This document shows, piece by piece, positions 26,220 to 36,403 of a stretch of DNA of 64,000 bases. The notes beneath the pieces are model-generated. The model had not been told where the DNA came from. It searched no databases and saw only the letters and a list, made by a program, of their open reading frames with translations. The DNA comes from Shimia abyssi (GTDB taxonomy: Bacteria > Pseudomonadota > Alphaproteobacteria > Rhodobacterales > Rhodobacteraceae). Positions within the stretch are counted from its first letter, which is position 1, and each line of letters begins with the position of its first letter. The stretch is taken from assembly GCF_003014475.1 (NCBI RefSeq), contig NZ_PYGJ01000009.1, positions 1 through 64,000 on the forward strand. The letters run 5' to 3'. Both the position numbers and the translations under genes were made by a program.

Positions 26220-26380
26220 GAGGTCTCCTGAAAATAACCTGTGAAAAAGGCGCGGATCGTGTGTTTGAAGAAACCCTGCCGCCTTTGCAGGCCGTGCTCA
26301 AGCCATTGTTCCGGCTTGGCCCGTTCTGACCGTCGCTCAGAGATTCAACCGATGCACGAATGCATCAATCTTGGGGGCAG

Positions 26381-26415
26381 AAAAAGGGCCGCTCCAATCG
26401 GAACGGCCTGTTTTG
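26381..26415 (-). terminator. Rho-independent terminator after leuD
   Basis: GGCCG-CTCC (26387-26395) and GGA-A-CGGCC (26400-26408) form the stem around AATC, with one mismatch. On the minus strand a U-run follows (AAAAA at 26381-26385 in plus-strand terms). leuD stops at 26432. Confidence 0.8.
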
Positions 26416-26431
26416 TCTGCTGAGCAGAGGC

Positions 26432-27037
26432 TCAGGCCCAGGGGCGCGCCGCTGATGCTTGTGCCTCGAACGTGTCGATGGCGTCGGCCTTTTCCATGGT
26501 CAGACCAATGTCATCCAAACCATTGAGCAGGCAGTGCTTTTTGAACGCATCCACCTCGAACGGGATCACATCGCCGTCAGACGTGGTGATTTCCTGTGCT
26601 TCCAGATCGACCGTCATGCGCGCATTGGCGCCCTTTTCGGCGTCTTTCATCAACAGATCCACCTGCTCTTGCGGCAGAACAACCGGCAAGATGCCGTTCT
26701 TGAAGCAGTTGTTAAAGAAGATGTCCGCGAACGAGGTTGACACAACGCATTTGATCCCAAAATCGGCAATTGCCCAAGGCGCGTGTTCGCGGCTTGACCC
26801 GCAGCCAAAGTTGTCTCCCGCAACAAGGATCTCTGCGTCGCGATATTGCGGCTTGTTCAGCACAAAATCAGGGATCTCGGTGCCGTCGCGGTTGAACCGC
26901 ATTTCGTCAAATAGGTTCGCACCAAACCCGGTACGCTTGATCGACTTCAGGAACACCTTGGGGATGATCATGTCCGTGTCGATATTCACCAGCGGCATAG
27001 GGGCCGCGATGCCTTGCAGTTTTTCAAACTTTTCCAT
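26432..27037 (-). CDS. leuD: 3-isopropylmalate dehydratase small subunit
   Basis: 201 aa. LeuD forms the isopropylmalate isomerase with LeuC, the second step of leucine synthesis. Markers: [26 protein letters not shown] at the N-terminus (in parts), then [26 protein letters not shown] with the swivelling-domain substrate loop, then [16 protein letters not shown]. It follows leuC on the same strand with an 84-base gap and ends at a terminator. Confidence 0.97.
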   Translation of the reverse strand: MEKFEKLQGIAAPMPLVNIDTDMIIPKVFLKSIKRTGFGANLFDEMRFNRDGTEIPDFVLNKPQYRDAEILVAGDNFGCGSSREHAPWAIADFGIKCVVSTSFADIFFNNCFKNGILPVVLPQEQVDLLMKDAEKGANARMTVDLEAQEITTSDGDVIPFEVDAFKKHCLLNGLDDIGLTMEKADAIDTFEAQASAARPWA

Positions 27038-27121
27038 CGTATTTCCTTTCGGGGGGCAGCTCCTTCAGCCCTTGCGGCCTTCCCTCGCGAGGACGGCCGT
27101 TAGGGCGGAGGAGCGCATGCC

Positions 27122-28528
27122 TCACATCAACTCGCGAATATCCGTCAGCTTGCCAGTCAGCGCCGCCGCTGCTGCCATCGCCGGGGACACAAGGTGCGTC
27201 CGGCCCTTATAACCCTGACGCCCCTCAAAGTTCCGGTTCGACGTTGCCGCGCAACGTTCCCCTTCCGAGAGCTGATCCGGGTTCATCGCCAGACACATGG
27301 AACACCCGGCAAGCCGCCATTCAAAGCCGGCCTCGCGGAAGATATCCGCCAGACCCTCTTCTTCGGCCTGTGCCCGAACAAGACCCGATCCCGGAACGAT
27401 CATGGCGCGCATACCGTCTTTGATCTTCTTGCCTTTGACCACTTCGGCCACGGCGCGGAAATCTTCGATGCGACCGTTGGTGCAGGATCCAATAAACACG
27501 GTATCGATCTCGATATCGGTCAGTTTCTGACCAGGTGTCAGACCCATATAGTCCAGCGAGCGACGTGCCGCCTCAACCTTACCACCTTCAAAATCTTCAG
27601 GGCTTGGAACAACACCAGTGATCGGCAGAACATCCTCGGGCGAGGTGCCCCACGTCACAACCGGTTGAATGTCTTCACCCTTCAGCGTGACAACCTTGTC
27701 GAAATGCGCGCCTTCGTCGGTAAAGAGCGTTTTCCAGTATTCCACAGCCTGCTCCCAAGCACCGCCTTTGGGGGCGTGGGCACGGCCCTTGCAATAGGCA
27801 TAGGTGGTCTCGTCCGGTGCAATCAGACCGGCGCGCGCGCCGCCTTCGATGGCCATGTTACAGACGGTCATGCGGCCTTCCATGCTCAGATCGCGGATCG
27901 CTTCGCCGCAATACTCGATCACATAGCCGGTGCCACCCGCTGTGCCGGTCTCGCCAATCACGGCCAGCGTGATGTCCTTGGCGGTTACACCGGGCTTCAA
28001 CTTGCCGGTGATCTCGACCTTCATGTTCTTGGACTTTTTCTGGATCAGCGTCTGTGTTGCCAGAACATGTTCCACCTCGGACGTCCCAATCCCATGCGCC
28101 AGCGCGCCAAACGCACCGTGAGTCGCGGTGTGGCTGTCACCGCACACAACGGTCATGCCGGGCAGGGTCCAGCCCTGCTCGGGGCCGACAATGTGCACGA
28201 TGCCCTGACGGACGTCGTTCATCGGATAATAGTGGATACCGAATTCCTTGGCATTGGTGTCCAGCGCGGCGACCTGAATACGGCTGTCTTCAGTCATCTG
28301 GGTCACATCTTCGCGGCCCATTGTGGTGGGCACGTTGTGATCTGGTACAGCGATGGTCTTTTCCGGTGCGCGCACCGAACGGCCGTTCATACGCAGGCCT
28401 TCAAACGCCTGTGGGCTGGTCACTTCGTGTACCAGATGGCGGTCGATATAAAGCAAACAGGTGCCGTCGTCGGCTTCGTGCGCGACATGGGCATCCCAGA
28501 TCTTGTCATAAAGGGTCTTGGGGGACAT
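27122..28528 (-). CDS. leuC: 3-isopropylmalate dehydratase large subunit
   Basis: 468 aa from the ATG at 28528, which aligns with the usual start [15 protein letters not shown] and sits behind a GAGAGGAC site. An aconitase-fold subunit carrying a [4Fe-4S] cluster. The three cluster cysteines are in [13 protein letters not shown] and in [34 protein letters not shown] is also typical. It precedes leuD. A 473-codon ORF on the opposite strand here is only a shadow. Confidence 0.97.
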   Translation of the reverse strand: MSPKTLYDKIWDAHVAHEADDGTCLLYIDRHLVHEVTSPQAFEGLRMNGRSVRAPEKTIAVPDHNVPTTMGREDVTQMTEDSRIQVAALDTNAKEFGIHYYPMNDVRQGIVHIVGPEQGWTLPGMTVVCGDSHTATHGAFGALAHGIGTSEVEHVLATQTLIQKKSKNMKVEITGKLKPGVTAKDITLAVIGETGTAGGTGYVIEYCGEAIRDLSMEGRMTVCNMAIEGGARAGLIAPDETTYAYCKGRAHAPKGGAWEQAVEYWKTLFTDEGAHFDKVVTLKGEDIQPVVTWGTSPEDVLPITGVVPSPEDFEGGKVEAARRSLDYMGLTPGQKLTDIEIDTVFIGSCTNGRIEDFRAVAEVVKGKKIKDGMRAMIVPGSGLVRAQAEEEGLADIFREAGFEWRLAGCSMCLAMNPDQLSEGERCAATSNRNFEGRQGYKGRTHLVSPAMAAAAALTGKLTDIRELM

Positions 28529-28780
28529 CGGTCCTCTCCGTTTCATGTGTTTTGGCTGTTAGGGCTTGAAAAACGGGCGCACGAAATGCGCCGCGCGCTC
28601 ATAGAGCGGCGATGACAGATTTGGACTGACCAAAGAAGCGCCAAGGCAAAAAAGCGCGGTCATCGATATCATAGATGCGTTTCATGGCCCCGCCATACAC
28701 CGCCCAAGAGATTCCTTCAAGCAACTCTCGCAATCGCTTAATCGTTGCCGCATCGCACCTTCCCGTGCATCATGCACGTA

Positions 28781-30244
28781 ATGGAAGACGAAACCACTTC
28801 GACCGAGACCGCCTCAGGCAGTGAAACAACAACCGCCGACGCGCAAGCGACCGAGCTTGACCGCATCGCCGGTGCCGAGGCTCAGGTCGATGATACCGGC
28901 CCGGAAACCGAAACAACCGAGATTGCTCTGTCGATCTGGGATCAGGTCCAAGATTTCCTCGAAGGGTTGCTGCGCCCCTGGAACGCCTATCAGGTCGCCA
29001 TTGCTCTTATTCTCATCGCGCTCAGCTACGCCATCGCCCGGTTTATCCAGCCGCGGATGCGCGAATGGCTGCGTGGGCGCGAAGGCTGGCCGAAATGGCG
29101 CTATCGCTATGCCATGATGCTGCACCGGCGTATGCCGCTGGTGGTGTTCGTGGTGGTGACATGGATCACCGTCCTGATCATGCGCGAAATCACCTGGCCT
29201 AGCCGCTCCTATCTGCTGGCGGCGCTGGCAAACCTTGGCACCGCTTGGCTGGTGGTGGTGCTGGTCGTGCGATTGGTTCAGAATTCGGCCCTGCGCGCCT
29301 TCCTGCGCCTTGGGGCTTGGATATGGGTCACGCTAATCATCACCGGCCTGTCCCAAGAAGCCACACAGCTGATGGATTCTATCGCTATCGAATTTGGCGA
29401 AACCCGCCTGACGCTCTGGATGGTGGTTCAGGCGATCCTGATGCTGGGCCTGACCTTTGCCATTGTGCGGTTCCTGTCACGTCAAACCGCGTGGCGCATC
29501 AAAAGCAACGAAGACATCTCTCCATCAATGCAGGTGCTTTTTGTCAAATTCCTGCAAGTTCTTCTCTATGGCACGGCCTTTTTTGTTGGTCTGCGGATCA
29601 TCGGGTTTGATCTGCGCGGGTTTGCGTTCCTGTCCGGCGCAATTGGGGTCGGCATTGGTTTTGGCTTGCAAAAAGTGGTGTCAAACCTCGTCTCTGGTGT
29701 GATCATCCTGCTCGACAAATCCATCAAACCGGGTGACGTGATCTCGTTGGGCGAGACATTCGGCTGGATCAACTCTCTTTCGGCCCGGTATGTCAGCGTG
29801 GTCACACGCGATGGGCGCGAATACCTAATCCCGAACGAAGACCTGATCACGGGGCAGGTGGTTAACTGGTCTCATTCCGACACGTATGTGCGGCTCGATA
29901 TCTATTTTGGCACTGCCTATAACGACGATCCCCATACCGTGCGCCGGATCGCGATCGAGGCCGCCAAAAGCGTGGATCGCGTACTGACATTTCCCAAAAC
30001 GCCTGTGTGTCACATTGTCGGTTTTGGCGACAGCAGCGTCGACTATATCCTGCGGTTCTGGATCGAGGACCCGACCGGCGGGCTGACCAATATTCGCGGC
30101 AATGTCTATCTGGCGCTTTGGGACGCCTTTAATGAGAATGACATCTCGCTTCCCTTCCCGCAGCGCGAAGTACGGATGCTGGGGGATGAAGAGTCACAAG
30201 CGGGGCTAACGGCGGAACGGGGGACGCCGAACCCAGCTGACTAA
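28781..30244 (+). CDS. MscS-family mechanosensitive channel
   Basis: About 487 aa; the start among ATGs at 28745, 28772 and 28781 is uncertain. An acidic, disordered N-terminal stretch (DETTSTETASGSETTTADAQ) precedes about five membrane helices between residues 60 and 260. The pore-lining helix and beta domain of MscS follow: FAFLSGAIGVGIGFGLQKVV, SGVIILLDKSIKPGDVISLG, and IPNEDLITGQVVNWSHSD. The C-terminal domain is of normal size. It releases solutes at the inner membrane upon osmotic downshock. Single gene, divergent from leuC. Confidence 0.92.
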   Translation: MEDETTSTETASGSETTTADAQATELDRIAGAEAQVDDTGPETETTEIALSIWDQVQDFLEGLLRPWNAYQVAIALILIALSYAIARFIQPRMREWLRGREGWPKWRYRYAMMLHRRMPLVVFVVVTWITVLIMREITWPSRSYLLAALANLGTAWLVVVLVVRLVQNSALRAFLRLGAWIWVTLIITGLSQEATQLMDSIAIEFGETRLTLWMVVQAILMLGLTFAIVRFLSRQTAWRIKSNEDISPSMQVLFVKFLQVLLYGTAFFVGLRIIGFDLRGFAFLSGAIGVGIGFGLQKVVSNLVSGVIILLDKSIKPGDVISLGETFGWINSLSARYVSVVTRDGREYLIPNEDLITGQVVNWSHSDTYVRLDIYFGTAYNDDPHTVRRIAIEAAKSVDRVLTFPKTPVCHIVGFGDSSVDYILRFWIEDPTGGLTNIRGNVYLALWDAFNENDISLPFPQREVRMLGDEESQAGLTAERGTPNPAD

Positions 30245-30491
30245 CTGTCGTTTATCTTGCATCGTACCCCGCCCTGTCTTTTGCCCGAACATTTGCAAAA
30301 ACGGCGTCCGCTGCCCACCGCTGGCCTTGCCTATCCGGAAAACTCCGCTCAAAACCCCCGCAAACCCATCACATTTGGCAACAATACGCGTATTTGGGGT
30401 TGCCTTTCGTTGAGATGTCATATCTGCGGTGCTATCTTGAAACTATGCCCGGCACCGGGGCCTGACGGTGCGTTGCAAGGAGGGCAGAATT

Positions 30492-30893
30492 CTGTCTCTG
30501 AATACAGACGTGGCTAACGCCACCGACACGCGTCCGATCGTCAGCTCGGACACATCCGATACGACAAGCGAAGCGTTGCTCGCCCGTATCCTGACCTCTC
30601 TCGATGAAGACAAGGCCGAAGACGTCGTGCAGATTGACCTGCGCGGAAAAACGGCCATTGGCGATTACATGGTTATCTGCTCGGGCCGTTCGTCCCGTCA
30701 GGTGAATGCGATTTCGGAAAAGCTGGCGGACCGCCTGAAATCCGAATTCGGTCGTCTCAGCAAGGTCGAAGGCAAAGAATCCGGCGATTGGGTTCTGATC
30801 GATACTGGCGATGTGATTGTGCATGTCTTCCGTCCCGAAGTGCGCGAGTTTTATCAGCTCGAAAAAATGTGGATGCCTGCGGGCACTGCCTGA
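30492..30893 (+). CDS. rsfS: Ribosomal silencing factor RsfS
   Basis: The frame is open from a GTG at 30468, but the strong AAGGAGGG site lies at 30477-30484, after that GTG. The first codon at a good distance is CTG at 30492 (ATT at 30489 is possible), so a non-ATG start is likely; this gives 133 aa. RsfS binds uL14 and blocks subunit joining in starvation. Family motifs: LDEDKAEDVVQIDLRGKTAI, GDYMVICSGRSSRQVNAI, GESGDWVL-type KESGDWVLIDTGDVIVHVF and REFYQLEKMW. It is followed 43 bases on by rlmH, the usual pair. Confidence 0.93.
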   Translation: MSLNTDVANATDTRPIVSSDTSDTTSEALLARILTSLDEDKAEDVVQIDLRGKTAIGDYMVICSGRSSRQVNAISEKLADRLKSEFGRLSKVEGKESGDWVLIDTGDVIVHVFRPEVREFYQLEKMWMPAGTA

Positions 30894-30902
30894 ACGCCCG
30901 GT

Positions 30903-30922
30903 GCTGCGGGGCACCCCGCAGC
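30903..30922 (+). other. GC-rich hairpin in the rsfS-rlmH gap
   Basis: GCTGCGGG-GCAC-CCCGCAGC, a perfect 8-bp stem, eight bases after the rsfS stop. No T-run, so transcription is expected to continue into rlmH. It may protect the rsfS 3' end after processing. Confidence 0.5.
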
Positions 30923-30936
30923 GGGAGAAATGAGAA

Positions 30937-31413
30937 ATGGCACTCAAGGTGCATATCTGCGCCGTTGGTCGGCTGCGGCCCGGCCCCGAGCGTGACCTGC
31001 TTGACGATTATCTCACACGGTTTGACCGAACCGGCCGGGCGCTGGGCCTTGGCCCAGTTGCCGTGCACGAGGTCGAGGATCGCAAGGGCGGCGGCATGAG
31101 TGCCGAGGCGCCCTTGTTACAAGGTGTCATTCCCAAAGGCGCGGTCATCTGTGCGTTGGATGAACGCGGCAAGCTGATGAGCTCGCCCGACTTTGCCAAT
31201 ATGCTGGGGCGCTGGCGCGATGATGGGCGCGGGGATCTTGCTTTTGTCATTGGCGGGGCGGATGGCATTGATCCTGCTTTGCGGGCTCAGGCAGATGCCA
31301 AGCTCAGTTTTGGTAAAATGGTTTGGCCACATATGCTAGCGCGGGTGATGCTCTCTGAGCAGCTTTACCGCGCGGCATCGATTCTCGCGGGTGCGCCGTA
31401 TCACCGTGTTTGA
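30937..31413 (+). CDS. rlmH: 23S rRNA (pseudouridine-1915-N3)-methyltransferase
   Basis: 158 aa SPOUT methyltransferase. It methylates pseudouridine 1915 in helix 69 of 23S rRNA, in assembled ribosomes. Characteristic: LCALDERGK-type VICALDERGKLMSSPDFA, LAFVIGGADGID for the knotted SAM site, and the C-terminal LARVMLSEQLYRAASILAGAPYHR with the final Tyr-His-Arg. Directly downstream of rsfS; both act on ribosomes. Confidence 0.96.
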   Translation: MALKVHICAVGRLRPGPERDLLDDYLTRFDRTGRALGLGPVAVHEVEDRKGGGMSAEAPLLQGVIPKGAVICALDERGKLMSSPDFANMLGRWRDDGRGDLAFVIGGADGIDPALRAQADAKLSFGKMVWPHMLARVMLSEQLYRAASILAGAPYHRV

Positions 31414-31553
31414 AAATGGTGTCTGATGGGTTTCACTGGCGCGCGATGGTCTAACCTGCGCCTCTGTGCTCTGCCTGCGAACACCACACCGACGCGATAC
31501 CGACAAAATACCGACGTTACTCCGATTTGCTGATTCTGCCGTTTTGCGCCCCG

Positions 31554-32270
31554 TTAAGAAACGACGCCGTCCGCCCGCTGTTCCCGCAAAAGCGCATTGC
31601 GCGATTGCGAAGCAAACTCGCGCCGCCACAGCACAAAAACCGTGATGATCGTACCAACCAAAAGCGCAGGCGCGCCAAAGTGCCATGTCGCCGCGGCCAG
31701 CCCGAAATACACAGATCGCATCGCCCGGTTATAACTGCGTGCGGCTGTGATGTTGATTTCAGCGGCAGTGTCGCACCGGGCTAAGGCTTTGGGATCATTG
31801 GTATCATTGGGCACAGCAGACATGACAACTGAACAATACCCAAACAGCCGGTGCGCCCAGACAAACTTGAGAAACGCATTGGCGACAAAGATCAACATCA
31901 CCACGATTTTGATCTCAACAACGATCGCCGGCGCGCTGACAAGGGTCAGATCGCTGGCGACCCCGGCAAACTGTTCCGCGTTCCCAATCAACGCCAATCC
32001 ACCACCAATCGCGATCATCGTCGCTGACGCAAAAAAAGCAGTGCCTTGTCGAAGGTTACCAAGGATCTGAGCGTCAAAAACCCTTGGATTGCGATCCAGA
32101 AAATTGCGCATCCACTCCCGCCGATAGTGCACCATCAGCCGCGATACCGAAGGACGCCCCTTTAGCGGGTTTTCAATAATATGGCCTATAATGATCCACG
32201 CAAAAAAAAGGCAGAAAAAAGCTGCCAGATCCAGCGTAGAGAATAGGGAGAAGCGTTCAATCCAGGTCAT
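31554..32270 (-). CDS. DUF599 family membrane protein
   Basis: 238 aa, with four to five membrane helices (about residues 10-30, 75-95, 112-132, 185-215). Motifs NFLDRNPRVFDAQILGNLRQGTAFFASA (in parts) and LKFVWAHRLFGYCSVVMSAVP and ARSYNRAMRSVYFGLAAATW are those of DUF599. Function is unknown. Single gene, convergent with rlmH and divergent from glcD, with which it shares an 83-base gap. Confidence 0.88.
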   Translation of the reverse strand: MTWIERFSLFSTLDLAAFFCLFFAWIIIGHIIENPLKGRPSVSRLMVHYRREWMRNFLDRNPRVFDAQILGNLRQGTAFFASATMIAIGGGLALIGNAEQFAGVASDLTLVSAPAIVVEIKIVVMLIFVANAFLKFVWAHRLFGYCSVVMSAVPNDTNDPKALARCDTAAEINITAARSYNRAMRSVYFGLAAATWHFGAPALLVGTIITVFVLWRREFASQSRNALLREQRADGVVS

Positions 32271-32353
32271 GGCTGACCCTACCGCGGCACAATCAGACTT
32301 GCCAGATGCGAAAATTGGTTATAAAAAGTGACCAATTCAAGCGAGGTACCAAA

Positions 32354-33793
32354 ATGGACATGCCAGAACCCAACAGCGCGATCCTCTCCCGCAAAGCGGA
32401 AATCGTTGCGCGGTTGCGTCGTGTTTTGCCCCCAAGTGCCGTGATCGACGACCCGGTTGAGACACGCGCCTATGAGTGTGACGCGCTGACAGCCTATCGC
32501 TGTCCACCGCTTGCGGCGGTGCTGCCTTCCACCACCGAAGAGGTATCGGCAGTCCTTCGCGTGTGCCATGAAGAGCGTGTTCCAGTGGTCCCGCGTGGCG
32601 CGGGCACATCGCTCGCTGGTGGCTCGATGCCCACGGCAGATGCGGTCATTCTTGGGGTGGCGCGCATGAATGACGTGTTGGAAACAGACTATGACAACCG
32701 GATCATCCGGGTGCAAACCGGGCGCACCAACCTGAGCGTTTCAGGTGCAGTGGAAGAGAATGATTTCTTCTATGCCCCGGACCCATCCAGCCAGTTGGCA
32801 TGTGCCATCGCGGGCAACATCGCAATGAATTCGGGCGGCGCGCATTGCCTGAAATACGGTGTGACCACAAACAACCTGATGGGGGTTACGATGGTCATGA
32901 TGGACGGCGAAGTGGTCGAGATCGGCGGCGCGCATCTTGATGCGGGCGGGCTTGATCTCTTGGGGCTAATCTGCGGGTCCGAAGGTCAACTGGGTGTGGT
33001 GACCGAGGCCACATTGCGCATCCTGCGCAAGCCTGAAGGCGCGCGGCCTGTGCTGATGGGATTTGATGATAATGAGGTCGCTGGCCAATGTGTCAGCGAC
33101 ATTATCAAATCCGGCATCCTGCCCGTTGCGATTGAATTTATGGATCGCCCCTGCATCCGCGCCACCGAAGCGTTCGCCGGTGCAGGCTATCCCGATTGCG
33201 AGGCGCTGTTGATTGTCGAGGTCGAGGGTAGTGACGCAGAAATTGACGCGCAATTACAGCGGATTACTGCAATTGCGCGCACTCACAATCCGGTAGAGCT
33301 GCGCGAAAGCGGCAGTGCCGAGGAGAGCGCCAAGATCTGGCTGGGCCGCAAATCCGCCTTTGGCGCGATGGGGCAGATTAACGACTATATGTGTCTGGAC
33401 GGCACCATTCCGGTCAGCCAGTTGCCCTATGTGTTGCGACGTATTTCCGAGATGACCAAGGAGTTTGGTTTGGACGTCGGCAACGTGTTTCATGCAGGCG
33501 ATGGCAACATGCATCCGCTGATCCTGTTTGATGCCAACAAGCCCGGCGACCTTGAGAAATGCGAGGCGTTTGGCGCAGAAATTCTGAAGCTCTGCGTTGA
33601 GGTAGGCGGATGCCTGACCGGGGAACATGGTGTGGGCATCGAAAAGCGCGACCTGATGACCACCCAGTATGACCCCGGTGATCTCGACATTCAGATGGCG
33701 GTCAAGGATGTGTTTGATCCACAGTGGCTTTTAAACCCGGCCAAGGTGTTTCCACTGGCCTCAAGCGAGGCGCGGCGGATCGCGGCAGAGTAG
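32354..33793 (+). CDS. glcD: Glycolate oxidase, FAD-linked subunit GlcD
   Basis: 479 aa from the ATG at 32354, matching the family start. FAD_binding_4 (PCMH) domain: VPVVPRGAGTSLAGGSMPTA, then PDPSSQLACAIAGNIAMNSGGAHCLKYG (in parts). The C-terminal FAD-oxidase cap has GNVFHAGDGNMHPLILFD and LTGEHGVGIEKRDLM. GlcD oxidises glycolate to glyoxylate and passes electrons through GlcE and GlcF to the membrane quinone pool. First gene of glcDEF. The glyoxylate formed links to mcl1. Confidence 0.96.
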   Translation: MDMPEPNSAILSRKAEIVARLRRVLPPSAVIDDPVETRAYECDALTAYRCPPLAAVLPSTTEEVSAVLRVCHEERVPVVPRGAGTSLAGGSMPTADAVILGVARMNDVLETDYDNRIIRVQTGRTNLSVSGAVEENDFFYAPDPSSQLACAIAGNIAMNSGGAHCLKYGVTTNNLMGVTMVMMDGEVVEIGGAHLDAGGLDLLGLICGSEGQLGVVTEATLRILRKPEGARPVLMGFDDNEVAGQCVSDIIKSGILPVAIEFMDRPCIRATEAFAGAGYPDCEALLIVEVEGSDAEIDAQLQRITAIARTHNPVELRESGSAEESAKIWLGRKSAFGAMGQINDYMCLDGTIPVSQLPYVLRRISEMTKEFGLDVGNVFHAGDGNMHPLILFDANKPGDLEKCEAFGAEILKLCVEVGGCLTGEHGVGIEKRDLMTTQYDPGDLDIQMAVKDVFDPQWLLNPAKVFPLASSEARRIAAE

Positions 33794-33856
33794 GGGCGTT
33801 GCCCCTCTTGGCCGTTGGCCAATTCACCCCAGGGTATTTTAGGAACATTGAGAAAC
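33793..33856 (+). repeat. Hairpins plus variant of the repeated motif between glcD and glcE (copy c)
   Basis: After the glcD stop: GGGGC-GTT-GCCCC (33793-33805), TTGGCC-GTT-GGCCAA (33808-33822), then GGTATTTTAGGAACATTGAG to the glcE start. Confidence 0.55.
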
Positions 33857-34993
33857 ATGACACCTGAAAACGAAGCGGCTTTGGCCGAATGCATCAAGAG
33901 CGCACAAGGGCCGCTGAAGGTCATGGGCGGGGGGACGCGCGACATTGGCGCGCAAGTTGAAGGCGAGGTTTTGTCGACCCGCGCGCTCAGCGGCGTGACG
34001 CTCTACGAACCGGGGGCGCTGACGCTGGTGGCCGGGGCGGGCACGCCCTTGGCCGAGATTGAAGCGGTGTTGGCGGCAGAAGGGCAAAGGCTGGCCTTTG
34101 AACCAATGGATCATCGTGGGGTGTTGGGCACCACGGGTGAGCCGACCATTGGCGGGGTTGTGGCGGCCAATGTGTCTGGTCCGCGTCGGATACAGGTGGG
34201 CGCCTGTCGGGACAGCGCGCTGGGCGTGCGGTTTGTCGATGGGCAGGGGCGCGTGCTCAAGAATGGCGGTCGGGTGATGAAGAATGTCACCGGCTATGAT
34301 CTGGTCAAGTTGATGAGCGGCAGTTGGGGCACACTGGGAGTGCTGAGTGAAGTGTCGCTCAAGGTGCAGGCCATCCCAGAGACCGCTGCCTGCGTGTTGT
34401 TGAATGGTCTGTCCGATGCGGACGCCGTGAAAGCGATGAGCATGGCGCTTGGCTCGCCTTATGATCTGACGGGCGCTGCACATGCGCCCTCAGGCGTGGA
34501 TGGTCATCCGGTGACCATGCTGCGGATTGAAGGGCTGGAGGAGTCGGTCAGCTATCGCGCTGACAAGTTGGTCGAATTGCTGGCTCCACTTGGAGCGGAA
34601 ATTCTGGTTGAGCGCGATGCTGATCGGTTGAAGGCGGGATGGGCCTGGGTGCGTGATGCGGCGTTGTTGCATGAAGTCGAAGGAGCCATTTGGCGCATTT
34701 CGGTAAAGCCCAGCGATGCGCCCGCGCTGGTTGCGCAATTGCGCGAAACGTCACCCGAAGTGACCGTTCTCTATGATTGGGGCGGCGGGTTGGTGTGGAT
34801 TGCAACGCCAATTATGCGCGACCTGCGCGCGATGCCGTTTAAAGGGCACGCGACGTTAATACGTGGGTCGGGCACGATGAAAGGCACTGTGCCAGTTTTC
34901 CACCCGGAACCCGCACCGTTGGCCAAGATCACGCAAGGCCTGCGCGCCAAGTTCGATCCGCGCAGTATCCTCAACCCCGGCTTGATGGGATAA
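33857..34993 (+). CDS. glcE: Glycolate oxidase, FAD-binding subunit GlcE
   Basis: 378 aa from the ATG at 33857, 63 bases after glcD; the frame is open to 33815. It holds one PCMH-type FAD domain (LKVMGGGTRDIGAQ, MDHRGVLGTTGEPTIGGVVAANVSGPRR in parts, NGGRVMKNVTGYDLVKLMSGSWGTLGV) and a short C-terminal region ending in LRAKFDPRSILNPGLMG. It is a required partner of GlcD and GlcF. The gap before it carries hairpins and a copy of the repeated intergenic motif. Confidence 0.95.
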   Translation: MTPENEAALAECIKSAQGPLKVMGGGTRDIGAQVEGEVLSTRALSGVTLYEPGALTLVAGAGTPLAEIEAVLAAEGQRLAFEPMDHRGVLGTTGEPTIGGVVAANVSGPRRIQVGACRDSALGVRFVDGQGRVLKNGGRVMKNVTGYDLVKLMSGSWGTLGVLSEVSLKVQAIPETAACVLLNGLSDADAVKAMSMALGSPYDLTGAAHAPSGVDGHPVTMLRIEGLEESVSYRADKLVELLAPLGAEILVERDADRLKAGWAWVRDAALLHEVEGAIWRISVKPSDAPALVAQLRETSPEVTVLYDWGGGLVWIATPIMRDLRAMPFKGHATLIRGSGTMKGTVPVFHPEPAPLAKITQGLRAKFDPRSILNPGLMG

Positions 34994-34997
34994 GGCA

Positions 34998-36320
34998 ATG
35001 CAGACAAATTTCACCGAAACACAATTGCAGGACCCGGGCACCGAGCGGGCCAATGAAATCCTGCGCGCTTGTGTGCATTGCGGGTTTTGCACTGCGACCT
35101 GCCCGACCTATCAGGTGCTGGGGGATGAGCTGGACAGCCCACGGGGCCGCATCTATCAGATCAAGGATATGCTGGAGAATGAGCGCGTGCCGGACCCCAA
35201 AACGGTCATGCACATTGATCGCTGCCTGTCTTGTCTGGCTTGCATGACAACCTGTCCGTCGGGTGTTCATTACATGCATCTGGTGGATCACGCGCGCGAA
35301 TATATCGAAGGGAATTACAAGCGCCCCTTTATGGACCGCGTGCTGCGTTGGACACTGGCGCGCATTCTGCCGCATCCGACACGGTTTCGCTTGGCATTGT
35401 TAGGGGCCAAGATTGGGCGGCCCTTTGCATTTCTGATGCCCGATGCGCGGCTGAGGGCGATGCTGGATATGGCGCCGAAATACATCCCACCAGTCAGCCG
35501 CAATGACGATCCCCAGAGCTTTGCCCCAGCAGAACCACGTAAAATGCGGGTGGCGTTGATGACCGGGTGCGCGCAAAAGGCGCTCAATACCGATATCAAT
35601 GATGCCACGATCCGCCTGTTGACACGGCTCGGCTGCGAAGTGGTGGTGGCTGAGGGGGCAGGCTGCTGTGGCGCGCTGACCCATCACATGGGCAAGACCA
35701 AAGAGAGCCATGGCACAGCAGCCAAGAATATCCGGGCGTGGTGCAAGGAGATGGACGGCGCCGGGCTGGATGCGATTGTAATCAATACCAGCGGCTGTGG
35801 CACGACCATCAAGGATTATGGTTTCATGTTCCGCAATGAACCTTTGGCAGCAGACGCCAAACGCGTCAGTGATATCGCGATGGACGTGTCCGAGGTGTTG
35901 ATGAAACTGGACCTGCCCCAAGGCGATAACAAGGAGACCGTTGTTGCTTATCACGCGGCCTGTTCGCTGCAGCATGGCCAGCAGATCAAGACCTATCCCA
36001 AAGACTTGTTGAAACGAGCCGGCTATACCGTTGTCGAACCCGCAGACAGCCATCTTTGCTGTGGATCTGCCGGGACCTACAACCTGATGCAGCCCGAGAT
36101 TTCCGGCCAGCTCAAGGCGCGCAAGGTGCGTACGCTTGAGGCAAAGAACCCGGATATTATCGCAGCGGGCAACATTGGGTGCATGATGCAGATTGGCGGC
36201 GGGACCGAGGTGCCAATTGTGCACACGGTTGAGCTGTTGGATTGGGCCACAGGTGGGCCTCAGCCCCCCGCGTTGACCGCCGAGGGCAAGAAGGCGCCGG
36301 AAATACCAATACTGCGATAA
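34998..36320 (+). CDS. glcF: Glycolate oxidase, iron-sulfur subunit GlcF
   Basis: 440 aa, four bases after glcE. Two [4Fe-4S] ferredoxin motifs are at the N-terminus: CVHCGFCTATCPTY and CLSCLACMTTCPSG. Two CCG domains follow, with GCCGALTHHMG and LCCGSAGTYNLMQ, which bind further cofactors in this family. It conveys electrons from GlcD/GlcE to the quinone pool at the inner membrane. The operon ends here; the two protease genes begin 84 bases on. Confidence 0.96.
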   Translation: MQTNFTETQLQDPGTERANEILRACVHCGFCTATCPTYQVLGDELDSPRGRIYQIKDMLENERVPDPKTVMHIDRCLSCLACMTTCPSGVHYMHLVDHAREYIEGNYKRPFMDRVLRWTLARILPHPTRFRLALLGAKIGRPFAFLMPDARLRAMLDMAPKYIPPVSRNDDPQSFAPAEPRKMRVALMTGCAQKALNTDINDATIRLLTRLGCEVVVAEGAGCCGALTHHMGKTKESHGTAAKNIRAWCKEMDGAGLDAIVINTSGCGTTIKDYGFMFRNEPLAADAKRVSDIAMDVSEVLMKLDLPQGDNKETVVAYHAACSLQHGQQIKTYPKDLLKRAGYTVVEPADSHLCCGSAGTYNLMQPEISGQLKARKVRTLEAKNPDIIAAGNIGCMMQIGGGTEVPIVHTVELLDWATGGPQPPALTAEGKKAPEIPILR

Positions 36321-36403
36321 GGCCGGTTTGGGGTCACAAGGGTGCCTCAATTCCGCCCAGCCCCGGCGCTAGACATCTACGAAAGACTCGTGGAGAATAG
36401 GCC

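Noticed and set aside
27194-28615. 473-codon plus-strand ORF opposite leuC
   Set aside because: Shadow of leuC on the other strand; composition (His- and Gly-rich) and lack of any domain are typical of antisense frames in GC-rich genes.
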